Below the pieces are notes generated by a model, which was not told where the DNA came from, made no database searches, and saw nothing but the letters and a program-made list of their open reading frames with translations. Shown here piece after piece: positions 1 to 9,761 of a stretch of 64,000 bases of DNA. Made by a program: the position numbers and the translations under genes. This DNA is from Aradus depressus. Lineage: Eukaryota > Arthropoda > Insecta > Hemiptera > Aradidae. Numbering within the stretch: position 1 is the stretch's first letter; each line of letters begins with the position of its first letter. Where the stretch lies: NCBI GenBank assembly GCA_963662175.1, contig OY759221.1, forward strand, positions 20,633,027-20,697,026, in the 5' to 3' direction.

Positions 1-164
1 CTGTTTGTTCAACAGTTGACTTACATAGAAGCTCCTAAATCCTCATTTAAAATTGTATGTCGATAAATTCATTATATCCGCAGTGATTAGGGTTTTTGAA
101 TTGCCCCCCCCCCCCCCCCCCCCCTTATGAATCCCCTTCCTTTCAGCCACAATCGTTGAGCTTT
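1..164 (-). repeat. R-A repeat, partial, with a 21-nt C run
   Basis: Reverse-strand piece of the dispersed R-A family (reference copy 6863-7424), recognised by the 'gttgacttacata' and 'cgataaattcatt' modules. Positions 104-124 are an uninterrupted C run, where a sister copy near 1938 has only seven or so C. The copy is broken on the right by a SINE tail fragment. Confidence 0.7.
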
Positions 165-238
165 GACAAAAGAGCGCTCTGGTAGTAGGCGATATGACCT
201 TGGAGTTAAAACCCGGGCGTGAGGCACAATAACTAATT
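165..238 (+). mobile_element. SINE 3' fragment
   Basis: Carries the SINE 3' landmarks gagcgctctggtagtaggcg and a diverged cccgggcgtgaggcac, ending in 'ataactaatt' instead of CCTAA units. The tRNA-like head and central domain are missing. A decayed remnant. Confidence 0.7.
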
Positions 239-250
239 ATAATGTGAATC

Positions 251-1122
251 CAGGGACGGACTTACACTTTGTTGCGCCCAGAGACAAACCATTTTTTGCC
301 ACCCACTTAAGGAAAGAGAAATACATATTTTTATTTAGTTAGACATTTTTTTAAATAAAATTATAATTATTAAAAAAAAATTACACATAGTACAATATAA
401 TAAATATGCTATTTTATTTTCTTCCAACATCCAACATCAAACGAATTCAGGCGTTCCAGTCAAAAACCCTCAGACTGATAACACAGTGCCCCCCATACAT
501 AAACAACAGAACACTTCATACCGATCTTATGATACCACAGTACCCGGACACAATACAAACTACTTACATACCTTTTTTTAGAAAACTTTACACATATACA
601 AACCCAGAATCTTCACATCACTTACCACAAAACCGATGGTTAAAGAGAAGATGGAACCGCGATTTACTGCTACCTTAAATCCTATTCGTTCTTAATATTT
701 TTCCTTTATTTTTTTTTACATTATTTTTCTTTACTTTTATCATCTCTGTTACCCATCCATCAAAATTGTCTTTCAATTCATTTTTATTTATTTATTTATT
801 TTTTTTATTTATTGGTTGTTTTTCCTGTTTTTGTCCTAATAATTAAGATAAATTTTCGTCCCGAGGACCTACCACTGGGGTGGCCTTCTTCTCACATGCC
901 CTTTACGCCAACATATCAATACCATCATAGATGCTGGTTGTTGCACCCTAGCAACAGTTGCATCTTTATAAATAAAAGAAAAAAAAAAAAAAATTATTTT
1001 CTAATGTAATATTTATTTATTAATGGAATTTAATGTAAAAAAAAAATCTGAAATTTTGCCGCCCCTAATTCATGCCACCCAGGGCAAGTGCCTTGAATGC
1101 CTCTATTGTAAATCCGTCCCTG
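251..1122. mobile_element. hAT-like non-autonomous DNA element hosting a LINE
   Basis: The ends are inverted repeats: CAGGGACGGACTTACA at the left and the complement of CAGGGACGGATTTACA at the right. A CAGnG start is usual for hAT-type ends. Both subterminal regions also contain a short 'gccaccca' type motif. No transposase frame is visible. A Jockey-like LINE end (423-993) sits inside, so the element itself is only about 290 bp. I could not find a clean 8-bp target duplication, so the superfamily call is tentative. Confidence 0.6.
423..993 (+). mobile_element. Jockey-like LINE 3' end, copy 1
   Basis: 5'-truncated LINE that retains the C-terminal tail of the reverse-transcriptase ORF (residues such as NIKRIQAFQSKTLRLITQCP and a closing RWLKRRWNRDLL), a 3' UTR and an A-rich tail after AATAAAAG. 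The same tail recurs at 18311-19340 and 46480-47262. The insertion is flanked by the 9-bp direct repeat ttattttct (414-422 and 994-1002). Relative to the other copies, the ORF has lost several codons after TNPE. The region after helix-thumb of Jockey-clade RTs has this 'LQsKaLRlItgaP' style, which is the basis for the clade. Not functional. Confidence 0.88.
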
Positions 1123-1260
1123 GACGTCACCTGTTGATTTTCAGTCAAATCGTCCGTTTATGAGGGGATAACTCACAAAACTTGATACAAAATTTTGAAT
1201 GATCTTTTTTGACTTGATAAAGACGAGGATGAAAGACTGATTTTTAGGGGCGAGCCCCCA
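1123..1260 (+). repeat. R-A remnant
   Basis: Starts with 'acgtcacctgttgatttt' and 'cagtcaaatcg', the R-A module interrupted by the hAT-like element. It then runs into sequence next to the PTB exon with no recognised content. Confidence 0.5.
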
Positions 1261-1331
1261 GATGTATACATTGAAGCCGCGGGTGGACCCCCCTCCGTCT
1301 GCGGGTGGTGGGGAGAGAGGGGGGGCGGAGG

Positions 1332-1527
1332 ATGAATGCGGAGCCACTTCACCCACCTTCAGTCGAGTGTGTGTCCATGGAGAGTAAGGACTTCAGAGAA
1401 CGTGCTCTTAGACGGGTCAAGGAGGGACTCGGCCGTCTTTGTCGCCGCAAGTCGGTCACCATCACCGAGTATGACCCCAGCTTCAAGGTCCTCTATCTAG
1501 GCAATGTACTTACACCATGGGCCAAAG
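1332..1527 (+). CDS. Coding exon with start of a PTB/PID domain (host gene, partial)
   Basis: A GC-rich island in AT-rich DNA with C/G-ending codons, which is typical of a real exon. In the frame of the ATG at 1377 it reads a basic stretch (FRERALRRVKEGLGRLCRRK), then ITEYDPSFKVLYLGN and LTPWAKG. The YLGN motif after an acidic/proline turn marks the first core strand of PTB (PID) phosphotyrosine-binding adaptor domains. FAM43-type proteins have a comparable basic lead-in, so that family is the likeliest relative, but this is inference. The exon ends at 1527 with AAAG|GTACAT, a phase-1 donor splitting a Gly codon. The start is uncertain: ATGs at 1332 and 1377 are in frame. A second open frame begins at ATG 1261 (MYTLKPRVDPPPSAGG...) and reaches a (GT)4 tract at 1368-1374, where one more GT unit would join it to the PTB frame. 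Its first residues may therefore lie in that other frame. Confidence 0.62.
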
Positions 1528-1700
1528 GTACATTACATTTTATTATTATTTTAAATAATTTTTAATATATGTCTGGAATTTTAAGACTATAATCCGTTCA
1601 AAACTGGAAAAATGAATCCTTTAAACAAAATAAATAAATTTTCTAATACTTTGAATTTCTATATCACACAAAGTATACTTATTTTTTTTCTGTTTGTTAT
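1528..1700 (+). other. Putative start of a long intron
   Basis: Follows the GT donor at 1528. It is AT-rich and has no stable open frame. If the exon call is right, all downstream mobile DNA on this strand is intronic or intergenic. No later PTB exon was found in the window. Confidence 0.4.
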
Positions 1701-2660
1701 TACTGCCCCAGCTAAGCGATGTACCTATAAGGAAAGTTAAATTTTTCTGACCTTTACTTAGTCCGGGACTTTTTGAAAAGCTTTTTTTTTTTCATTTGAG
1801 CCCCCGAGATCACCCGCTTCCTTATGGCCGATTAGGCTGAAAATTTATATATATCTTCCCTATGTAGTTTTGAGTGTACATATAAACTTTCATGTCGGTA
1901 CATTAATTATTTAGGCAGTTATTGGGGTTTTTGTGTTACGCCCCCCTTAATTTCTCCCTTCCCTTTGGGTGATTCTGCTAAAACTTTTTATATATCTTCT
2001 CTATGGGATTTTGAGTATATAAATAAAATTACAAATCGATATATTCATTCTATCTGTGGTTATCGTGTTTACGAGGCATATATACAGGAAAATGTTTTTA
2101 TCATTTTTGTAATCGAAAAACCAAATTTCCGACTGATTACATAACTGCCCTTTATATGTATCTGGGGAATTAAAATATACGTCATTGTGTATGTTTATAT
2201 GTGTATGTTAACATGATAACTTCTAATGGAATTTATATATCGACACAAAAATTGTATATTTGTATTCATAACCTCATAAGGATGACACTTGTTGATTTTC
2301 AGCCATATCGACCGCAGGAAAGGGGTAATTCAAAAACTCTTATAACTGCCCATGTATTGAATGTATCAACAAAAACGTTGGTATGAGAGTTTTCCTGAAA
2401 TAAGACACCTATCAATTTTCAGCCAATTCGATCGATATATTTTGATTCATCGACTACTTTTCAACTGGACTTTACTTCACATCACATGTACCTATTGTGG
2501 TTTATTATAAATGCCGATGTAATGAATGTATAATTTAAGTCAACAAACTGATTTTTTGCCCAGTCTGTCGATTGGTTTTGAAAAAAAGCGAAAACTTAAT
2601 TGATGAATTCATTCTGGGGATGTACGTTTCCGATAATTCACCGACAACTTTTTGCATATG
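1701..2660. repeat. Mosaic of R-A modules in both orientations
   Basis: Repeated R-A phrases: a decayed 'agctaagcgatg...aagttaa' start (1709), - strand modules with 'gatatattcattctatc' (2036), + strand 'gacacttgttgattttcagc' (2284) and a closing 'attcattctgggga...gataattcac' (2606). No gene. The short frames here are repeat shadows. Confidence 0.6.
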
Positions 2661-2958
2661 CTTTATTATGTGAATGTATCCGAAAACAATATAAATTAAG
2701 CACGTTTTATTTCGACAATACATATTCTGAATAGTAGACCCTTTGAAGTTTAAATCCATTCATAGTTCGTATTTTAAATGATTCTGTGGTATTTAAATAT
2801 TTTGTTTAATAATATTTAAAACGGAAATGGTTGATGTAGTGAGTTGTGATTATTTCACAGGTTGTAAAATATAGACGTAGTCTGAACTTTGCGGTTTAAT
2901 TATTTTATCCTGATAGTACTTATTATCATGTGGTCTAAAAAGAGTTAAATTAAAAATT

Positions 2959-3370
2959 TTAAAAACCCACGACACAATAAAATTTGGGGGCGGGACGACG
3001 ACGACACACCCCCAATAAAAATCCTGATGGTGTTTTGAATAAAAGTAAATTTACTTTTTTTTTTTTTTCATTAATTTTTTTTACTGAAACTTTGGTGGGG
3101 AGGTCTTGACCGTATAAACATTTGAGCTCAAAATCCAAGTCTCTAGCTGTAATAGAGACCGAGATCCCTACACAGGCTCTGATGAAACCTGAATATCTTG
3201 GAAATGGCATACCCGATTTCCACCAAACATAGCTAAGAACCATCTCGCAAATATCAGCTTTTGAAAGAAAAAACACCGCTTTGAAATCGGTTCAGCCGTC
3301 TTAGAGCTACGATGCCACAGACAGACAAAGGCTTCAAACTTATAACACCCCTCCTCTTGCGTCGGGGGTT
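2959..3370 (-). repeat. RepB interspersed repeat (reverse copy)
   Basis: The reverse complement begins AACCCCCGACGCAAGAGG and contains 'ctgtctgtggcatcgtagct' followed by 'gaaccgatttcaaagcg'. It matches 3992-4315 in the other direction. The two copies form a ~600-bp-spaced inverted pair. The short ORF here is an artefact of the repeat. Confidence 0.8.
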
Positions 3371-3518
3371 AGTAATACATTTTCTAAAACATAACAATTT
3401 AAATCGAATAAATAAAATATAACTCTAATAAATAAACAATACGATAATTAACAATTCTACATTTCAATATTCGTTCCTCATCTGAGTCAACTCAGTTTTT
3501 AATGTTTTATTAGACAGC

Positions 3519-3550
3519 CTGATGATGAAGGCAACCTCGAAAGTCGGTTA
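3519..3550 (+). ncRNA. Degraded hammerhead core, family A
   Basis: CTGATGA (3519-3525) and GAAA (3539-3542) are kept. Helix II carries a mismatch (GAAG/CCTC), and the palindrome GCCGGC has become 'gtcggt'. Probably inactive. Confidence 0.5.
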
Positions 3551-3568
3551 GCAAGAAATTATTAAAAT

Positions 3569-3985
3569 AGGACGACACATATTTATTTTCAGCGGAATCG
3601 GCCCGAAGGGAAGGAGAACAGAGGAGGTAGACTGAAATTAAACAGAAAAACCTTAATAACCAACTGTACCAAGGTCTCATCTAACAACCTTACCATGCCA
3701 ATCTAGCCCTCATTACCTTCATTGTTAATGCTCTAAGGGCTCTAATAAGGCTACACAACCCTATAAGGATGGTACCTATTAGTTTTCCGCGTCATCGACC
3801 GAAGGGAAGTGGGGGACCAGAGAAATGGTCTACATATACATACATACAAAATTCAGTATGAGATTCAAACGCCCCGTTGTAAGTCATTTGTTTTTAGCCC
3901 AAACAGTTGATTGCTCTTGGAGAGAGAGCGGAAACTTCATTGGTTAATTCATGCTGGGCAAGTGATTCATCTACGATTTTTTTTT
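3569..3985 (+). repeat. R-A repeat copy
   Basis: Contains 'gacgacacatatttattttcagc', 'cgaccgaagggaagtggggg', 'cccaaacagttgattg' and the closing 'ctgggcaagtgattcatctacga'. Diverged, no gene. Confidence 0.7.
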
Positions 3986-3991
3986 GTTTTT

Positions 3992-4315
3992 AACCCCCGA
4001 CGCAAAAGGAGGGTGTTATACGTTTTAAGCCTTTGTCTGAGTGTGTGTCTGTCTGTGGCATCGTAGCTCCAAGACAGCTGAACCGATTTCAAAGCGTTTT
4101 TTTGTTTCAAAAGCTGGTATTTGCGAGATTAGACTTAGCCATGTTCGGTGGAAATCCAAGATCTTCAGGTTTCATCAGAGCCTGTGTAGGGATCCCAGCC
4201 TCTATTACAGCTAGAGACTTGAGCTCAAATGTTTATAAGGACAAGCCTCACCCTAAGCCCTTCAGCCCGGCCCCAAAAAAAGCCCTCCCCACCAACGTTT
4301 CAGAAAAAAAATGAA
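3992..4315 (+). repeat. RepB interspersed repeat (forward copy)
   Basis: Starts AACCCCCGACGCAAAAGGAG and includes 'gtctgtctgtggcatcgtag', 'gctgaaccgatttcaaagcg' and 'ggtttcatcagagcctgtgt'. Repeats with this lead phrase are common in insect genomes. The 93-codon open frame is a by-product. No terminal inverted repeats are evident within the copy. Confidence 0.8.
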
Positions 4316-4355
4316 TGAACAAAAAAACTTTTTTTTTGTGTCGGTATTTTTTTTA

Positions 4356-5215
4356 ATTTAACTTTTTTTTAAAAAATAATCTCGGATAGATATATAAAGA
4401 TCGACTTCCGACAAACATTCAATATTGATTACCTTGTTATCGATTATATAATTATATAACTTTCCCATTGCGATGTACAATTTTAGTGCAATGAAATTTA
4501 ATTTAGTAATGGTCATGCATTACTATGCCTCTTAACGTTAAAACCCCGACCTTCCTTCTTCTTATATATGGCTCACTTTGATAATTGAAGGTCGCACAAC
4601 GTACAAGTTGAAGGTCGTCTTGTTACTTATGACTCTCGAACCTAGGTATATTCCTTCGCAGTAATTATATTCAATTAAAGAACCCTCTTCTGTGGTACAT
4701 CGTTTTAAGGATCTGTATGTATTTCTTGAGGTTGCCACGTTATTCTGATGTACGTTCCCCCAACACATTAAAAAAAATAAAAAAGTGGTCCGTGAATGTA
4801 TTCCCCAGTATTTTTTTTTTTTAATTCAAGTATAAATTCGATTTAGTGATGTTATTTGTTCACTAATAATATCATTCCTTTCCTTGAAAAGTAGAACAGG
4901 TAAATGTTTTGAAAATTGAAACCTTTTAAATTTCGTTATGGATGGAATACATTTTAAGAGTACTGAAAAGTAGTCAAGGTAGTTTTTCTGCAATTTTTAC
5001 GGAAGTTATTCTGTCACAGTCTACCTAATCTTTTCATAGATATATTTGTCAGTTGATACGTGACTATATTAAAAAATAAATATTTTAGCGCTACGTGTTA
5101 TGGACAGGACTGTCAACAAGCTGTAATACGTGCATTCAGCAGGGTATTGATTTTGTTTACCATTTGAAAAAAATGTAATGTAAAATGAAGACTTATTTGT
5201 TTGTATATTTTATTT
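4356..5215. other. No gene seen
   Basis: AT-rich, without repeats recognised elsewhere in the window and without coding-like codon use. I see nothing to annotate. Confidence 0.5.
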
Positions 5216-5449
5216 CTCCAGTCATAAGAAGTATAGGGGAAGTTATGTAATCGGCCAAAATGAGTTTTTACCAATAATTTCATGTTTTTCAACCCCCAGA
5301 TTATGTGTTTGTATGTTTCTGTGAACTCCCGATAAAATTAAACTATCGACTACTACCACAATACCCCAGAAGGACACAACTAATTTTCAGCCAGGGGAAA
5401 GTAAAGGAGGAGGATTGGGGGCGAGTTTAACAAAACAACTAATAATTGT

Positions 5450-5774
5450 AAATATGAAGATGGCTGATGTAGTGAGAAGTGATTATTTCACAGGTTCTCA
5501 AATAAGATGTAGTCTGACCTCTCACAGATTTTTTATTTGTATTAGCTAGCCGGCTTTCGAGGTTGCCCTCATCATCATGCAGTCTGATAAATTTTATTAT
5601 AAACATTTTTGAATTTTTGTTACAAAAATATTTTAATTAGATTAATTTTTAAAAAAAAATCTACATATATATTTATCAGACTGCCTGATGATGAGGGTAA
5701 CCTCGAAAGCCGGCTAGCTAATACAAATAAAAAATCTGTGAGAGGTTAGCCTACACCTAATTTGACAACCTGTG
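5450..5774. mobile_element. Family-A inverted-hammerhead element, complete (325 bp)
   Basis: Fold-back element with near-complementary arms. The left end is 'atgaagatggctgatgtagt', then 'tgattatttcacaggtt', 'agtctgacctctcacag' and a reverse-strand hammerhead (5549-5582). The right arm repeats this in reverse. Precise 13-bp target duplications aactaataattgt lie at 5437-5449 and 5775-5787. There is no protein frame. By established knowledge, Penelope-like retroelements carry hammerheads in their terminal pseudo-LTRs, sometimes in inverted arrangement. This element may be a non-autonomous derivative or two joined termini. Confidence 0.8.
5685..5716 (+). ncRNA. Hammerhead ribozyme motif, family A (best copy)
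   Basis: CTGATGA at 5685-5691, then a single T, helix II GAGG/CCTC closed by a GTAA tetraloop, GAAA at 5705-5708, palindrome GCCGGC at 5709-5714, and cleavage dinucleotide UA at 5715-5716. The helix I base pairs GC upstream with GC downstream, and a CAGA/TCTG pair lies further out. Every catalytic-core nucleotide of the hammerhead consensus is present. Helix III can form only between two molecules because the palindrome has no loop. The opposite arm (5549-5582) has lost the first core C. Confidence 0.82.
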
Positions 5775-5861
5775 AACTAATAATTGTCGTTGTAATCAAT
5801 GTGTTTGACGCGAAATTTAGTATGAGGATTCACATACTCCCATTGTCCAAAAAGCGGAGTA

Positions 5862-5911
5862 GGTAGTAGGCGATATAAACTCGTAGTTTAAGCCCGGGCA
5901 TGAGTTATAAA
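5862..5911 (+). mobile_element. SINE 3' fragment
   Basis: Short remnant with 'ggtagtaggcgatata' and 'gcccgggcatgagtta', the SINE tail without CCTAA units. Confidence 0.7.
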
Positions 5912-6023
5912 CAACAACAATCTCATTCGTATTTTTATTTATGACCGTCCCGTTTTAGTATGTCTCAAAAATAAATTGTCTAAGGCCTCATGAATCCTAA
6001 GGACTAAATACCTAATGTAATTC

Positions 6024-6353
6024 GAGGGCGCCGGTAGCTCAGTGGTATGCATGCTTGCCTTCTGAGCTCAAGAACGAGGGTTCGAAACCCGACCGAGGCC
6101 CTTAGTTTATTTTATCTGGGAGGTAAAATAAACTTAAGCACGCCGTCCTTCGGATGGGACGTTAAGCGATGGTCCTGAGCCTGTACGATGTCAAGTACTC
6201 GTTAAAGACCTTAGGTGAATAAAAATTTAGGATAGGCAAAATTTATAACTCCCATAGTAGAGTCGGGCTCATGGCTCTCCACCAGAGTGACGAAAGAGCG
6301 CTCTGGTAGTACCTCGTAGTTAAAGCCCGGGCATGAGTCATAAAACCTAAACC
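6024..6353 (+). mobile_element. tRNA-derived SINE
   Basis: Head with box A (TAGCTCAGTGG) and box B (GGTTCGAAACC), central domain with 'gggacgttaagcgatggt' and 'tactcgttaaagacc', and tail 'aaaacctaaacc'. Target duplication taatgtaattc at 6013-6023 and 6354-6364. A few short internal deletions (the 'cctaccctaggtg' part and the tail 'ggcgatatg'). Confidence 0.9.
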
Positions 6354-6364
6354 TAATGTAATTC

Positions 6365-6860
6365 CGTAATTTCAATAAAAAAAAAAAATACATAGGATGA
6401 GAAATCGAAGCGAAAGTATTCACTTAACGATTTATAATAATCGTGACACTTTTTAAATACAGAACATTCCGTTCTAATTGCGAAATATAATTTCTTTGAA
6501 AGTAAATCGCTTGTTAGCCTTGACACACTAATGTAACTCATTATTATTGTAAATATTGTTTTTAGAATAACAAATATGTTATGGCGCATAAAGTTTTAAA
6601 AAACATTAAACTATTTTGACAAATTGGAAGTAAATGCTCTTACAATTAGTAATTTTAAGTAGGAATATTTTTGAATTTTTGCCTAAGATTTAACACTTTA
6701 TTTTTTTCAAAAAAACTGCGACCTGTTGTAAATTTTTATTATTTATTTTATTAGTTTATTTACAATCTAGACAATAGTAAATGTGTCATTTGACAAATAT
6801 GATAAAACTGTGTAAATAATAGGTCACGTGATGCGGGGATGCCACTCAGTTCTATTGTTT
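6365..6860. other. No gene seen
   Basis: AT-rich sequence without a recognised repeat. The short reverse frames lack coding character. Confidence 0.5.
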
Positions 6861-6862
6861 TC

Positions 6863-7424
6863 ACTTCCCCAGCTCTACGAAGTATAGAGGAAGTTATGTA
6901 ATTGGTAAAAAATTTAAAACTTTTCAAAAGGAATTTCATGTTTTCCGACCTCTAGAATGCAAATATGAAAAAAAGTCTGTGTGTCTGTGAACACGATACC
7001 TCCCGTTAGAATGAATGTATCCATACGAAATTTTATACATATTTGAATCTAGAACCCTCTAACGACATAAAGGCAACACTTGATAATTTTCGGCAGAAGA
7101 GAAGGGGACGATCGGAGGGGGCTCAACTCAAAACCGCAATAACTGCCAATGTAATGAATGTATCGACATGAAATTTCATATTTAAAGTCAAAACCCAGTG
7201 AGGGCATAACCTGTCGAATTTCAGCAATATCGGATGGAGGGATGGGGGGTTCAGGGGTCAGACTTAATTCAAAAACCTAATTACTGCCGATGTAATGAAT
7301 TTATCGACACAAAATTTAATATAAGGATTAAGGAGCCCTATGTAAGTCAACTGTTGAGTAATCATGCAAACGATTGACTGGTTTTGGAGCGAAAAGTTAA
7401 TTGATTAATTCCTTCTGGGGAAGT
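6863..7424 (+). repeat. R-A repeat, reference copy
   Basis: The longest continuous R-A copy. It opens with ACTTCCCCAGCTCTACGAAG and closes with CTGGGGAAGT, so the ends form a short imperfect inverted repeat. The interior holds three tandem, diverged modules of about 145 bp. Each contains a 'gaatgtatcgacacgaaatt' type core (around 7012, 7156 and 7301) followed by a 'cagccaaatcgg' type segment. No protein is encoded. Sequence beyond the closing motif ('cattgccggtgattcacc') is also shared between copies, so the true unit may be longer. Confidence 0.8.
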
Positions 7425-7664
7425 ACATTGATTGACTGATGACTTTTTGTTGTTCAAGAGTATTCTTCAGTTAGATGATACCGAGGCTATCTCCTCTTCA
7501 GAGGGCTTGGAGGATTGTTGAAGTTTAAAAGGGGTAGATTGTTTGAATAGGGCCTCGTAAAAACTTGACTTAGGCTCAGAATCCCAGATATGTTAACGCA
7601 CTCAACAAATTTACTTTAAGATTTTCATATCTAATAATATTAGATATTTCATGTATTCATTGTT
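7425..7664. other. Short spacer
   Basis: Nothing recognised apart from the R-A downstream flank at its left end and the SINE target duplication at its right end. Confidence 0.5.
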
Positions 7665-8006
7665 AGGTTAGGTTTTATGACTCATGCCCGGGCTTTAACT
7701 ACGAGGTCATATCGCCTACTACCAGAGCGCTCTTTCTTCACTCTGTTGGACATGAGCCCGACTCTACTGTGGGAATCCTAAATTTTGCCTAACCTAAATT
7801 TTTATTCACCTAGGGTAGGGGTCTTTAACGAGTACCTGACATCGTTCGGGCTCGGAACCATCGCTTAACGTACCATCCGAAGGACGGCGTGCTCAAGTTT
7901 ATTTTACCTCCCAGATAAAATAAAGTAAGGGCCTCGGTCGGGTTTCGAACTCTCGCTCTTGAGCTCAGAAGGCAAGCACGCATACCACTGAGCTACAGGC
8001 GCCCTC
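7665..8006 (-). mobile_element. tRNA-derived SINE, nearly full length
   Basis: Reverse-strand copy running from a TTAGG-type tail ('aggttaggttttatgactca') to the head 'gctacaggcgccctc'. Target duplication atgtattcattgtt at 7651-7664 and 8007-8020 (14 bp, identical). Confidence 0.93.
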
Positions 8007-8139
8007 ATGTATTCATTGTTGATCGAGAATGTTTAAAGAAGAATATTTTTATATATAAGTACATTATGGTGCTATACACAAAAGTTGAAAACATTCTGAA
8101 TAGAAAGGTAAACAATTCATTGACACTTAAGTAAGTCTT

Positions 8140-8262
8140 GTTAGAGACGAGGTTTGAGCCTCCTATCTGGTGTTGGTTCGCCCAACTTGTAGAACTGGGC
8201 TCCAGACACCAGGACGAGGTTGTCATGGTAGTCCCGGATCAGCTTGACGATGAAGGCCTCCA
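8140..8262 (-). CDS. GC-rich coding-like segment, unidentified
   Basis: On the - strand from ATG 8260-8262 the frame reads MEAFIVKLIRDYHDNLVLVS, then GAQFYKLGEPTPDRRLKPRL, then stop. Codons strongly favour C or G at position three (GCC, TTC, ATC, GTC, AAG, CTG), unlike all surrounding DNA. An in-frame TAA lies three codons upstream, so this could be the last exon of a gene, a short ORF or a pseudogene piece. The opposite strand is also open and ends in AG|GTGAGT at 8342-8349, a textbook 5' splice site, so a + strand exon is an alternative. I do not recognise the product. Confidence 0.35.
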
Positions 8263-8349
8263 TGTCCACTTATTTACGGATCTGCTGATCCCGTCCACTG
8301 CTCAACGAAGGATCTTGTTTTCAAACCTTCAAATTTTGTCTAGGTGAGT

Positions 8350-9401
8350 TTTGCTTGTACCTTGCCAAACCTTCAATTTAAAAAAGCACTAGGTACCCTA
8401 AAATTGAACATATTCTGGTTCCAAATATAAAATTTCGATTATATAACTACTGCTATACTTTGTACTGCTGAAGATGTAAAATTCCTGAAAAGGTTTATCA
8501 GAAAAGACTGAATTATAATTTTATAAATGTGGTAGAGAGAATTATGAAAAGGTACTTGACGTTCTGTATTCTGTGTGGTAGCTAACGTTCCCATTGATGC
8601 AAGCTATATGTATATATGTCATGGTGAGTTCACTGCTCGTGTTTTGTTTTGAAATTCCACATTTCTGAAGATCCTAAATCTAATTCCTCATTGAGTCCTG
8701 TTTCCTTCCTTCCTTTGTTTCAAATAGAACAGGGACTGAAAGATGTTAATTTTGTATAGAATATTATATATATATTATAGAATATTATTTATATATATTT
8801 ATATATATATATAATTGTAATAAAAATAGATTTGATTATTGAATAATAAAAATTAAATGAAATGAAAGTAAATAATGAATAATTGAAATTAATTTTAAAA
8901 AATCAAAACGAATTTACTTGAATGATTCTAATTAATATATTTAAACAAAATTTACTAAGGAATTTAGTGTACCGAAAAAAATAATTAATAATTAAAAAGA
9001 AAATTTATCAAAACATATTTTGAGTGAAGCTCCAAGAAAAATTACATAAATAACTCTGGGCTACTTTAACCGTACCAATCAATAAAAAATATGTTCCGAT
9101 TCTAACATTATTTACATAAAACTTTTGTGTCTCATATTGGTACTATCCAAAGGCATGAACCCGAAGAAATACATAAGTTATATATAATAAACTGTATTCT
9201 GGCATGTTTGGGATCCTCATTTCATGAATTCAACTCTTCCTATTGTCTGATTTTGTGTAAAGGATTACGACGAACATATGTGAATGTATAATATGTAATT
9301 CTCTTCAGAGCGAAGCTATCTATAAAATTACTACCTGCATTTTCTGATATAAACTTTTTGTTTTTTGCAAGCTTTTGGCATCACACCCCACTTCCAAAAT
9401 C
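8350..9401. other. AT-rich spacer with TA microsatellite
   Basis: No gene or known repeat. An imperfect (TA)n tract lies around 8761-8815. Confidence 0.5.
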
Positions 9402-9681
9402 GTCATATCGCCTACTACCAGAGCGCTCTTTCGTCATTCTGATGGACATGAGCCCGACTCTATGGGAGTTCTAAATTTTTATTCACCTGAGGTCTTTAAC
9501 GAGTACCTGACATCGTACTAGCTCGGGACCATCCCTTAACGTCCCATCCAGAGGACGACGTGCTTAAGTATATTTTACCTCCCATATAAAATAAACTAAG
9601 GGCCATGGCCGGTTTTCGAACTCACACTATCTTGAGCTCAGAAGGCAAGCACGCATACCACTGAGCTACCGGCGCCCTCTC
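9402..9681 (-). mobile_element. SINE, 3'-truncated
   Basis: Reverse copy with head, boxes and central domain but without the 'actcatgcccggg' tail. It carries small deletions ('cggccatggccggttttcg' region). No target duplication is evident. Confidence 0.85.
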
Positions 9682-9761
9682 AGAATTAAATACAAACAAT
9701 CTGGGTAGCAGAAAAGTTCCTTTTCTGACTCTCGTCCCTTTCGCCTTAACATCAATTTTAT

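Larger units (their letters stand above)
2828..3568. mobile_element. Family-A hammerhead element, degraded, hosting RepB
   Basis: The left end 'ggttgatgtagtgag...gattatttcacaggttgt' matches the family-A element at 5450-5774, and a right-arm hammerhead core lies at 3519. The interior shares the 'taataaataaacaatacgat...ctgagtcaactcag' type sequence with the copies at 28216 and 35844. The reverse-strand RepB copy lies inside. The right terminal segment is lost. Confidence 0.6.
5218..5860 (+). repeat. R-A copy split by a family-A hammerhead element
   Basis: The left half has 'aagaagtataggggaagtta' and 'tgtaatcggcc'. The right half resumes after 5774 with 'gtaatcaatgtgtttgac' and 'agtatgaggattca'. 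The split falls at the 13-bp duplication aactaataattgt, so R-A was present first. Confidence 0.8.

Noticed and set aside
3959..4315. RepB ORFs as coding
   Set aside because: The same sequence is present inverted nearby with a broken frame. Dispersed repeat.
6024..6100. tRNA genes in the SINE heads
   Set aside because: Boxes A and B are present, but no full cloverleaf with a paired acceptor stem is evident, and the sequence always continues into the SINE body with shared target duplications.
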